A DNA stretch of 64,000 nt from Termitomyces sp. T153 (lineage: Eukaryota; Basidiomycota; Agaricomycetes; Agaricales; Lyophyllaceae), in the NCBI GenBank assembly GCA_018296165.2, contig JACKQL020000042.1:372001-436000 (forward strand), given 5' to 3'. Below the pieces are notes generated by a model. The model made no database searches, had not been told where the DNA came from, and was given only the letters and a program-made list of their open reading frames with translations. The position numbers were made by a program, and so were the translations under genes. Below, piece after piece: positions 23,690 through 34,400 of this stretch. Each line of letters starts with the position of its first letter. Positions within the stretch are counted from its first letter, which is position 1.

Positions 23690-24480
23690 TACTACAATCT
23701 CTACCTCCTCCTCCTCTTCCTCATATTCCTCCTCCTCACTGTCCTCTTCTTCCTCACCTTCTTCCTCTAATCACTTTGGCACTCACCTTCCTGACCTGGT
23801 CAACCACCATCTCTCTTATCCTCTTCCATTTCATCTTCTTCCTCTTTTTCCTCTTCCTCATTTTCCTCCTCCTCCTCCTCCTCCTCTTCTTCTTCATCCA
23901 TCTCCATTTCATCACTGGCAAGTGCAGGCAAGCTATTCCATGTCAAGTATGCATGGTCAAGAGTAGATCACATAGAGACATACATATGTAGTGTGTTCTA
24001 CATTACAGTGAAGCACACTTTGAATTGTATCTACATCACTGGCAGAGTCCACTACATCATAGCAGAATTTCCATGATATAGCATGTTATATGGGTGCTGT
24101 GGAGGCCATACATTGTGCCATATTATACATATCTAGCAGAGTCTTTTGATCAGGATCTGGAGCCTGCTAATTACTACCAGGTCCATTGCAATTACATTCA
24201 ACAATGACTGGCCCCACTCAACATTAAAATCCACTGGTGTCAACAGACTGGCAGTGGGTCCATCCACCAGCTATTTCTCATGACTGGCTGCCACTGCTTG
24301 TAATGAAATCCATCCTCAGGAACAGATCCACCCAGCACCATCAGAAAGCTGCTGAGAAGATGGGTGGCCAAAGCTGGTACCACCATTGGCAACAAGCCAC
24401 TTAAATGAAAAGTGATATGAAGGTCTATTTTAACTGCAGAAATAACAATCAAGGAACAGCAGAAACACAGCATTATGCTA
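23690..24480 (-). pseudogene. Minus-strand remnant ending in a long acidic tract
   Basis: The plus strand carries a CT-rich (CTC/CTT)n tract at about 23700-23900. Read on the minus strand it encodes a run of Glu with a few Asp, Met and Lys, preceded by LPALASDEMEMDEE. Upstream on the same strand (about 23990-24480) are short frames that could be earlier exons, such as TPVDFNVEWGQSLLNVIAMD, with stops between. Highly acidic tails of this type are common in uncharacterised fungal proteins near transposons. No domain is recognised. Confidence 0.35.
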
Positions 24481-24640
24481 GTTGAACAAAATCAATGGAG
24501 AACACATCATATTGGTCATGGTTTTTTTAGATGCTTGAAAATGCATTAGAATTCTTTATAGAGGATCAGAATTCTTTGGAAGGCATCAATCTTCTTTAGC
24601 AGCCATCAAAATCTCCTCAAAGCATGAAATTCAACCTTTT

Positions 24641-26985
24641 TTGGCAGCCATACTGCTTTTGGATGGTACATGTAAATCAACAGATGCACATGACCCTAAT
24701 TTTCAAATTCTTAACTTTCAAGTCCTCTTTTGCTCACCAGCCACTGCTCATCCACTCATTGCTGTCCACTATGCTATGTCTCCATCCACTGAGGTCCTTT
24801 TCCAACAGCTCTACAACACTGAGAACTCTGTGTTGGTCTCTGCTGTGAGAGGAGACTTGTCAGATCTCCAGAGTAGGGTTCAGATGGTGTTCAAGAGATC
24901 TTTGTGGAAGCAAATTTCCCAGGCCAAGGACAAACAACTTGTCCTAGAGGCTAGGAAAAGCTTTTCCAACAAGGCCCTCCAAATTTTATTAGGCAAGCTG
25001 TCAGATGCAAAGGCAATTGAGGAGTTGAAAAAGAAGGCAGAGGAGTATTTCAAGGAGTCACAGGCAAGGAAGGAAGCCCAGGAGGTCAACAAGGGCCAGG
25101 CAGCAGGAGGAGTGGCAGGTCCATGTTCAACATTGAATCCCTCACCTTTGAAAATTTCTAAACAGATTTCAGCAATTGATCTGCCAATGCTGGCAGCAGG
25201 TCCAGTGGTTTCAGTGGGTCCAGTGTCTCCAGCAGGTCCAGTGTCTCCAGTGGGTCCCTCATCAAAACCTGGTAGAGTATTGGGATCAAGTCTGTCATCC
25301 CCAGTGGAGCTGGTCCCAGACTGACCCCAACTGATCAGAAAGGCTAGCAAAGCACAGATTCTTCAACAAGAATGGAGGAAATACACTGCTCAACCTCCAC
25401 CTCATAGTCCTTCCCCACCCAGCTAGTCTGAATATCAATCTGTCACCAACAAGCATTTCAATGACAAGGAATGTCAGTGGAGGGAGATCACACTGTCAAT
25501 GAGGTTAGGGAAGTACCTCATGACAGCACCTCCTTGTGCAGGGGCATGGCTGGACCCCCCTTGCCAATACTGTCAAAAGAAGGGGCTCCAATGTGTCAAG
25601 ACAAAGGAAGGAATCTCATGCAATGCCTGCCAGCTTGTCCTCAAGAAAACATGCAGTCTCACAAGGGATCATAAGGAAGAGGTCCAGAGGAACAAAGGCA
25701 AGAAGGGAAAGAAAGAGAAAAGGCAGAGAAAACCCAAGTCTGCTGAGTATGTTGAGGGTAAGTGTTGATTTCCCCAACTGAAATCATTTACTAACAACAG
25801 ACAGAACCAACAACACCAGTTGCTGGGCTGTCAACAAGCTGGCTGATGGATATGCAAGTGGCCAGCAGAAAGGGAAGGGGAAAGGAATGGACAGATCTGC
25901 TGGTGGCCAGTGGAAAGGAGAAGGAGTGAGCAGACCCACTGATGACTAGCAGAAAGGGAAAGGGCAAGCAGCAGGTGGATCCACCCATCTCCACTGAATC
26001 TGTTGAAGCTGTCCTTTCATAAGCTATAGCAGGGTTGAATCAACAGCTCAATGTCATCAATGAAGAGATTGAGGTTGTATCAGAAGAGATGAAGTTGGGG
26101 TTTGTGCTAGCTGAGGAGACAAGGTTTACAGAGATGGAGAAGATGCTCTGGTGGTACAATACAATGCTGTCAGTGCTCAACAAGCATGTGGACATTATTG
26201 ACATGAGTGTTGTGAGCATGACATCTGACCTCAACAGGACAAGGCAAACTGTTGAGGCTCATACTGGGCATTTCATGCAGAACAAAGTTGACATTGTTCT
26301 GCTTCAGAGCATGGTCAACAACCTCCAAAACCAGCTTCAAATCTCCTCCCCCCCATCCAACCAGCCTTCAGCACTAGCAGCCTTCCACCTGCACTGGCTC
26401 CTACTCTGGCACTCATTGCTGAGGCAAAAGAGCCCAACAATGATGAGGCTGCCCAGCCTAAAGAGTATGAGAGCAAGATGGACCATGCCACCACTGTAGC
26501 CACCACTGTCAATTAGTCCACTATTGCTGATGACTCTGCTCTCATCAGCAACCCCATTGCTACTGTCACTGACTCTGGTATCCCCAGCAGGTCTGCCACC
26601 AAATCCATCATACCAGGCCCACTGCCAGCATCACTGACTTGGCCATTGCCACTGACTCTGTCACTACCACTAGGCCCACTGCCAGCATCATTGACTCTGC
26701 CCTTGCTACCAGACTGGCAGCCAGTGATGAATCCACTATGATTACTGGTGTAGAATCTGTTTTGGTCAGTTCCATTGCTGCAACTGGGCAATTGATGGAT
26801 GTGGATATGACAGGCCCAGCACCACCTCATGCTCTAGATGAGATTGTGCCACAATGTGGCTGCAGTGCCTTCCATGCCACATGACCCCCCACTGAATGTA
26901 TCTGGTCCTCCAGTTGTCTAGCAAGTAAGAGAAAGGCTGATGAACATGCTGAGGAAGCAGTAGCCAAGAAGATGAAGGAAGCATG
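24641..26985 (+). pseudogene. Coiled-coil protein with a Cys-rich zinc-binding cluster
   Basis: Consecutive plus-strand frames read as one gene with introns and some decay. Part 1 (24770-25324) is helical and charged (KQISQAKDKQL and AIEELKKKAEEYFKESQ) and ends in an imperfect GPVSPAGPVSPVGP repeat. Part 2 (25530-25768) has the cluster PPCQYCQKKGLQC followed by CNACQLVLKKTC, six cysteines spaced as in Zn-binding modules found in many Agaricomycete transposon-linked proteins, then a basic tail KKGKKEKRQRKPK. Part 3 (26035-26340) is a coiled coil (NEEIEVVSEEMKLGF to NNLQNQLQ). A Ser/Thr-rich stretch leads to a basic end SKRKADEHAEEAVAKKMKEA at about 26985. A DNA-binding nuclear role is inference. 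The first open frame lacks an ATG, so the true start is unknown. Confidence 0.5.
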
Positions 26986-27124
26986 AAGAGGATGAGAGCC
27001 ACTGGACTTTATTGACATTTTTTTGCACTTTTTTGAAATGTTCCAGCATAGTTATTACATTGTTAGATTTTGTAATACTTAATGAAAATGTATATATACA
27101 ATCTTGATATGAATTGAAATTGTA

Positions 27125-28090
27125 GGTTCAACTCCTAAAGCAATGTTCTTTGGAATTTTTTGACTCCTGTAGCTACAGTAACTCATTTGTGGTTGCATGA
27201 ATATGATGGAAATACAATGGCAATGTGGTCTATTGATACTGCATTGTTACTTTGTATCAATCTTATGTAGCAGCTGCAGGTTTGACTCCTGTAGCTGGCA
27301 ATAGGTCACAACCTTGTTTTTTTTTAACCTTTTGTTGAACACATGCAAGTTGTTTCATTGAACAGAATGCCTAAAATACAATGCTATTACAACAGCAATG
27401 TAGTCTACTGGTAGTGTGTTGATGTGTTGTCTCAATCCCATGTGGCAGCCACAGGTTTGACTCCTGCAGTTGGCAATAATCATTGTGGAATATGGCTTTT
27501 GCATTCTTGATAAAGGAAATAAATATGACAGGATTACAACAGCAACATGGTGTGTTAGTACTGTGTTGTCACTTTGTATCAGTGGTATGTAGCAGCTGCA
27601 GGTTTGACTTCTGTAACTGCTGATGTCACAATCTTGTTTGTATTTTTGACCTTGGTACTGCATTGACACTTTGTACTTTTACATCACCCATCTCATACTG
27701 CATTGTCACTGAACCAAACACAGTTCTCTGCTGTAGTGGAATTGTGTTTGAAGCTTGTTAGCTTTCCATCTCCCATGACCTCTGGGTTTGACCCCAAGTA
27801 TTTGCATTATCAATCATATTCCATGATGCTTTTTCACCACATGTCTATGGTCTAATGGAAATGGCTTTTAAACTTTGAAGTCTTCTGTCAGTCTGATCAA
27901 TGTATTGCATTGGTTGCAGGTTCCACTCCTATAGCTAGCAATGTCCATGCAGATATGATGTAAATTTTTTAACAAACAATCATTTTCAATTGCATGTGTG
28001 TAACACCTTCTATGGTGTAGTGGAATTCCCATTGATGCTTTGAAGCTTTCCATACCAGCAGGTTTTGGGTTTGACCCCCTGTCCTTGCAT
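27125..28090 (+). repeat. Array of seven tRNA-like (Pol III box B) repeats
   Basis: B-box-like sequences occur at 27125, 27279, 27454, 27601, 27785, 27919 and 28068 (GGTTTGACTCC, GGTTTGACCCC, GGTTCAACTCC and close variants; the canonical form is GGTTCGANTCC, so C to T at the CpG). Six have an upstream A-box-like sequence (for example TAGTCTACTGG at about 27400, TGGTCTAATGG at about 27848, TGGTGTAGTGG at about 28014), at 51-54 bp in five cases and about 71 in one. Each B box sits in a T-arm-like hairpin; at 27271-27297 the stem is ten pairs (CAGCTGCAGG/CCTGTAGCTG). The copies are 130-185 bp apart. They are either decayed tRNA genes or a tRNA-derived SINE family. No intact cloverleaf was found. 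Confidence 0.6.
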
Positions 28091-28500
28091 TGTTTATCAT
28101 GTTCCATTCCAATTTTTTTTATTTTTGTTTAACACCTGCAAAGTCTTTTTTTTGAACCTTATTGGAGCTACTGAGCATTTCTGGAATAACAATATGCTAC
28201 AAGCAGACAGGCTGCATCATTGAAAAGTCCTACTGCAAGTAGTGCCAGATATATCTGTCAGGAGCAATGGAAAATGAAACCCATTGGAATATGCAGTCTG
28301 TCAATGATGCCAGGCTGTTTGAGCTGATTTGTTACAAGTACTACTTCTTGTTGGAGTTGTAGATCCCTGGATGTAACAAGCTGCATCCTCTTTCAATCTC
28401 TCTGCTTGAGATCTCCTTTGTCTCTTTAAGATGATTGGTAGCAGGTCAGGTGATGCCTTGCACTTCTGACATGCCAGTTGATAAGATGGTGTTTTCTCTG
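28091..28500. other. Spacer, no gene seen
   Basis: CG-free sequence between the tRNA-like array and the 3' end of a minus-strand gene. Nothing recognisable. Confidence 0.4.
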
Positions 28501-28619
28501 TTTCTGTTTCATGTGTGTCCACTTTCTGGTTGAGAATTTCAAGAACAGATCTAAGAACTGCATAACACGGAGATCCATCTGCTGGGCCATTGATTGGAGT
28601 TACTAGGTTATTCTATCCT

Positions 28620-30642
28620 CTTTGCCATAGCTATTGTATAGTGACATCATTGACAATCTCAAGACTTATTTGGAGATTGGACATGAGTGCAGTGTCAGGT
28701 TTGCCAGATGGATCTGGCTCTACAGTGCTGGCATTGCTGGCTGGATTGCCTGATGGATCTGGCTCTACAATGCCAGCATTGCTGGCTGGATTGCCTGGCA
28801 GATTTGGTTGGCTTACAATGCCAGGTTTGCTAGACAGATTGGATTGGCCTGCAATGCCAAGAGTGCCAGCAGGCTTGCCAGCTGGATCACCACTGAATGA
28901 CCCAACATGCTTTTGTTTCCTCTAATGTTCTCCTTTCTTTTGAGCTGCCTTATGTGATGCTGCAGCAGCAGCCCTCTTTTTATGGTTAGCACAAGTGTCA
29001 TACTCAGCAGGAACCCTGTCCTTATTCTTGTTGACATAAACCTTCCACAGGAAGGTATCACTAGATCCATGTTCTTCCTGACAATCTCTCCAGAACTTCA
29101 GAAGGCACAACAGCTATGACCAACTGAGATTGTAGGGATCCTTGAATTCCAGTGATTTAGGAAGATATCTTGAATTGATGAATTTGGTACAATTCAACAC
29201 ACAGCATTGTATGGAGCTGATTTGTAACAGAAGCCTGAGGCAATTCTTGAGAATTTTTCAGTTAGAAAGATTCAAAGAACCAGGACAACCAATTTACTAT
29301 AATGACTGTTCAAGTAGTCTTGGATGAGCATTTCCAATTCTGGCTGGGTTTGGACCATGTTGCTTGGTGGAGGTGGTGGTATTGGAAAACAATCACTGTC
29401 TTGCTCAAGAGCAAGATCAGAATGGGTCAAAACAGAAGGAGTAGTGTCCTGTTGCAAGGTGTCATTTGTTGCTCTATGTGTGCCAAGGAGAGTGGACATG
29501 TAGTCCACCATCTTCTGTTTAAAGTCACTTACAAGGTCAGGAAACATATTTTCAAAATGAATACTGGTTGGTCCATATCAAGTGAGACATATTGTCATGT
29601 CTACAAGTACAACATGATTAAAAAAAATTCCAATCTGGCATAACATGCACCTACACCCTAAGAGTCATGCCTTCCTTGGCAATCCATCCTACAACAGTCC
29701 AGCTCAACATGCCCATCTCCTTAAAACAAAGGATGTCTGCATCATCAACCTGTTTCAAACCATGTTTGTCTGCTTTTCTAAAAAAAATATCATAACCGAT
29801 CATGAGACAGATACCAGATACCAGAGGCTGGAGCAGACAGGAGACCAACAGCTCTACATTGGATGGAAGTGAGGATTGGACAGTGGGCACCAGATAGCAG
29901 ACAATCAGCAGGTTGAGGAGCAATATGACAACTTTGGAATGAAAAAAAAGACTACTCACTTGCACTGGATATCTGGCAGATTTTCTTTTTTGCTCTACTG
30001 AGCAGCTGTCCTCTGTAAGTGGTTTTCCTCCTCTGGACTTAGCCAATTCATAACATTTTTCACAGCCACATTGTACTGTGAAAATGCCTCTAGTCATGAG
30101 CTGTCAAGATCCTCAACACCTAGCAAGTTTTTTATCTCCTGATTGATTTCCTTTGACATTGTTTGCTGCACCATGTCGATAACAGAAATTTGCATGAGTG
30201 CCTTTGGATCTTTATGTTGGTTATATGGTCTCCAAAACTTTTTATATAGTTTTCAACTTTCTACCAGAAGGCATTAGAAGTCTGGATTTAGTAAATGTGA
30301 ATGGGGACTCACCTTGTTTTTCTCTGCTGACTCTTCTCCAGTTTCTGGTGCTGTTCCCTTACTGGCCCAGTAGTTGAAAATATTGGTGAGGATTTTATCT
30401 TTTAAGATTGTGGTTCTAGCCAGATGATTTGGCTCTTGCTGGTACATTTCCTTATATGGTTCAAAAATTGCCCTCTCATCCACAGTGAAGAGTGGTTCTG
30501 TTTGTCTTTTTCTCAGAGAAAATACTGGTTCTGGCACCTGGTGGACATTGGGTATGGGCTCATGGGACAAGGACATTTTATAGGCCCATTTGTTAAATTC
30601 AATTTTTGTTGAACACTGAATCACATGATCTTTCACCCACAT
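28620..30642 (-). pseudogene. Unknown multi-exon gene with 15-residue repeats
   Basis: Begins with ATG at 30642 (MWVKDHVIQCSTKIEFNKW). Exon 1 is charged (VFSLRKRQTEPLF, DERAIFEPYKEMYQQEP, FNYWASKGTAPETGEESAEK) and ends at a canonical GTGAGT donor near 30311. A second exon around 29960-30097 contains CGCEKCYELAKSRGGKPLTED and ends at another GTGAGT donor. A third (29330-29530) carries KMVDYMSTLLGTHRATND and QPELEMLIQDYL. A fourth (28922-29110) has FWRDCQEEHGSSD and CANHKKRAAAAASHKAAQKK. The end (about 28640-28870) consists of a 15-residue repeat, PDPSGNPASNAGIVE, in about three to four copies (45-bp DNA units). In-frame stops occur between pieces and CG is absent, so it is at least partly decayed. 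I recognise no domain. It is divergent to the KDZ transposase gene. Confidence 0.45.
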
Positions 30643-31401
30643 GAAAAACTTTCATAGAGAATGCACCAGAGCTGGCATCTGCCTGCTGGAGTGGATGAAG
30701 GCTGGCTGGGAGGGTCTGTCTCTCTCTGTGTCAAAAAACTGTCTGTCTCTTCATTAAATTGCCTTGCACCAAATGAAGAATGTCCATAGATGGCCTACCA
30801 GATCAGATGACCTACTGGATTCAATGTCCATTCAGCAGACTAGACATTGGCTGGCAGTCCACAAGTTCCACCAATTCAATCAAATTGTCTTGTACCAGTC
30901 TTGCTAATTTTCTCCTCACCTACTAAGGAGCACATAGATTTCAGATAACCTTGAAGAACTACACTAGCAGTGACAAAATCTGATTTGTTGCTAATGTCAC
31001 CAACACCAATGAATATCTGTTTTTCTATTGTCCCTTCTATTGTCCATCTTGGCAGACAGTCTGATGGCAGCTTTCCTACTTTAGCCTAGTGCATATCACT
31101 TGAGAAAAACTTTCACAACAAAATTTTCTTTAAAAATACCTAATGTTGTGGAAAGATTGCTGATATTGATCATCATCTGCCACACATCACTTGCACCTCT
31201 TCACATCAACCAATCATCTTGTATGGGGCTCATAACAATTTTCCTTTCTCATCTCATATGTGCTGCTACATATATTCCAGGAAATCTCCTGCTGGCAGGC
31301 ACACTCTTTGACACCTCATTTGCACCATGAATTTGAATGCTATGATAAAGCACCAGCAGTGCAAGTGACCAAAACCTACGTTTCTCAGGCAGAGAGATCT
31401 T
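30643..31401. other. Divergent intergenic region upstream of KDZ
   Basis: About 760 bp between two divergent coding regions. No repeat or recognisable gene; short frames (for example 31100-31330) do not resemble a protein family. It probably held both promoters. Confidence 0.4.
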
Positions 31402-34400
31402 ATGCCTGCTGAAGAAAAGACAAGAGTCATCAAGAACTCTAGAGGATTACCTATACAGGTGAAAGAACAAGTGCCCATTAGTCCAATTTCAGTTGTCACT
31501 TCTGCTGTACCATTCCCAGCCACCAATGATGACCATGATTTTTTTGGGGATGCTACAATGATAGATGATATATATCCTGTCCCCATAAAGCATGGCAAGG
31601 TAAATTTTCATGGAAAAATTGTGCAACATATTATTGTTGATATTTTATAGACACAGGCAGACTATTTCAATGACTTCATCAACTATGTTCCACAGTTGCC
31701 AATGGTTTACTCAGTCATGAATCCATTGGTGATATTAGCCATTGTCATGCATGTCCTGACAAACATCTTGTGCAATGGCAATGCCATGATTGCATTGTTT
31801 CAAGACTTCTTTCTTGTAGGTGTTTACACCAAACACACCAGTCCAACCTACTTCACCAACCAGAGATATGGAATGGTAAATACTTCCAGCCCATAAACTT
31901 ATCTGATACAGGTGGCTATTTCCATGTTACCCACCATGCAATTCACAATTGCCATGGTAGCATGACCTGAGTGAATGTTCTGAGGACTATGAACAAAAAA
32001 ATGACATTAAAGAGCAAGACTTTCTGCAAGCCATCCAGAGTATGTCAACATTGTCATGGTGTCATCAGGCATGCTGAAATCACTAATACAGATCATGATG
32101 AACCAAATGATATCAATGTAGAAACAGGGATTGATAGCAACATGTTTCTGGCACTGGATCTGCTGGTGGAAATGCAGTTTTTATCGAGTAATCCATCCCC
32201 AGAAGTGCAGTTTTTAGCAGTGGATCCATCCCACAGGGTGGTGGATCCACTTTCCAATTCATTGCTGCAGCAGGAGGAATTGTTTCTGTCAGTGGATTCC
32301 ATGAATCTGGGGTCAAATCTGTCAAATGTCTCTATGCCTACCTCACACACCAAAATTCTGGCTAGAATTCAGATACTAGAAGAGGAGCAACAGAAACTAG
32401 AGGATAATGACACCATAGAAGGTGGAGAACTGCCATTGAAACAAGTACTAATAGAAGATGTTCCTTCACATGGACCACAAGAAATAGAGGAAAATCATAC
32501 TGCTCATGTTGATAAACTTCCTCCCTCTGCAGCCACTGCTGGTTTCAATCCGCCATCTGCATATGGGTGCCATATTGAGAGAATTGATTGCTTTGGAAAC
32601 CCAATCACATGCATTGTACACACAACTGGTGTGCACTACATCAGTGTTGTTGCATGCAAGTGTTCTGGCCAAGATGTCTGGGTCAAGGATGTCATTCACT
32701 CCCAGCTGATTCCCAGCACATTTGACTGGATGAGAACATATTTTACAACAGCCATTCTGGACAATTTTTATCTGACTAATTTAGAGTGCAAAGCCTCTGC
32801 TTGTCAGTATTGGCAGAAACTTGCAAGGATTACTTCATCAATTGCTTCTTCAGGTGTAGATAACTTCTATTGTGAATTACAATGACTTTTGTATTCATGG
32901 CACTGATTAAAAAATTGAAATGGGCAGGTTTTGGACATGATGAGATGAAAGAACCAAGGGCACCAGAGTGCAGTGAGCTTGCAATAATCTGTCCCACTTG
33001 CCCTCAACCAGGAGTGAATATTCTGTCAAACTGGGAAGAAGATCCAGTTCAGTGGAAATTCAATCACTCATTGATGATGGATGGAAACTTCAAGACAGAT
33101 TATGTTTGTCATCATAATCTTGCTCAGGATGTATGGCATTCCAAAGGAGGTGAAATGATGCCCAGGAGGGATGAACTTGATGAATATATTAAGTTTGCAA
33201 AGAATAGACCAATGGTGAGTTTTTCCTCAGATTGCTAACATGTGCCCTTATTGATTGACTATTAATGTTTGCATCCAAATTGCCCCCATTTGCTGTCCAA
33301 TATCCACCATCCACTGTCCACTATCAACCTTCATTCCAGCCATCCAGTGGGTCCATTGCCAGGGAGCTCCTTGTGAAAACACATTCAAGGCCATCAAAAA
33401 GGCACTTCTATTGAATAAATCATGCAACATTACTGGAGTTGTTGCAACAGCATGCACCTGCCACAGCTGCTTTGCTCTCAACAGCATAACAAACTTAACC
33501 TGTGGTGAGTGAAGGCCAAGTGTATACAGACTTTTCCATCACACATGCACTGAAGACAACCAACATGGAATCTATTAAGCATCTCTTGCTGGTATATGAC
33601 ATAGCATGCCAGTGGTGTGTCAAGTTTTTTGAACAATTAGCAGAGGTGGAAGAAGTTTTACCAGATAATCTACTGGTTTACTATGCAATTGGCCTCTTTC
33701 ATGTCCATGGCCATAAAGAAAATTGCTTTTTCTGCTTTGCCCCATCATTTATTTTAGGAGTTGGCCACATTGCTGGGGAGATAATTGAAAGTATTTGGTC
33801 TACTCTTAATGAAGTTTCACAGATGGCATGAACTGCTACTCTTGCACATTGGGCAGAAATCCTTGACAATCATATGTATGACTCCAACTGGAAGAAGTCA
33901 CTTGATATGGTTCCTTCTCTATGCCAAAAATACTTGATAGCCATTGAGATGAGTGAGACTGCTGTTCATCATTTTGCTGAACAGTCCATGGGAATCTCAG
34001 CAAAACTGATATCAAGCTGGGAGGCTGAGATCACCATTGCTGAAAGTCTGAGGGACCAAGACAAAAAGGCAATGGACATCCTTAAGGCTTGGACCATAGG
34101 CCTCCAAGCAAGACATGGTGGTAATCTGGCAGACACCAGATTGGAAGCTGGGGGCTGGATGCCAGATACTGATACATTCTGGATTCAACTTGCACTTGAC
34201 ATTGAAGAGTGGCAGTGAGTCAAACCCAGATGGTTTCACCACTGTTAAGCACTAATTGTTATATCAGGATTGCATTACAAGACCATGTCCATTGGATGAG
34301 TCAGCAGGCATGGGATGATGAGTGACAAAAGGCTGAAGCAGACAGAGAATTGTTAAGGGTTCAACTGAATGTCCTGGCTGCTTCCCAAGCCAAGCATGGT

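Noticed and set aside
23628..23991. Pro/Ser/Leu-rich plus-strand frames at 23628-23991.
   Set aside because: Products of a CT-rich simple-sequence tract; the minus-strand reading as a Glu-rich tail is more plausible.
27061..28100. Intact tRNA genes in the tRNA-like array.
   Set aside because: Box A and box B are present but no complete acceptor stem or anticodon arm could be folded by eye, so functional tRNAs are not claimed.
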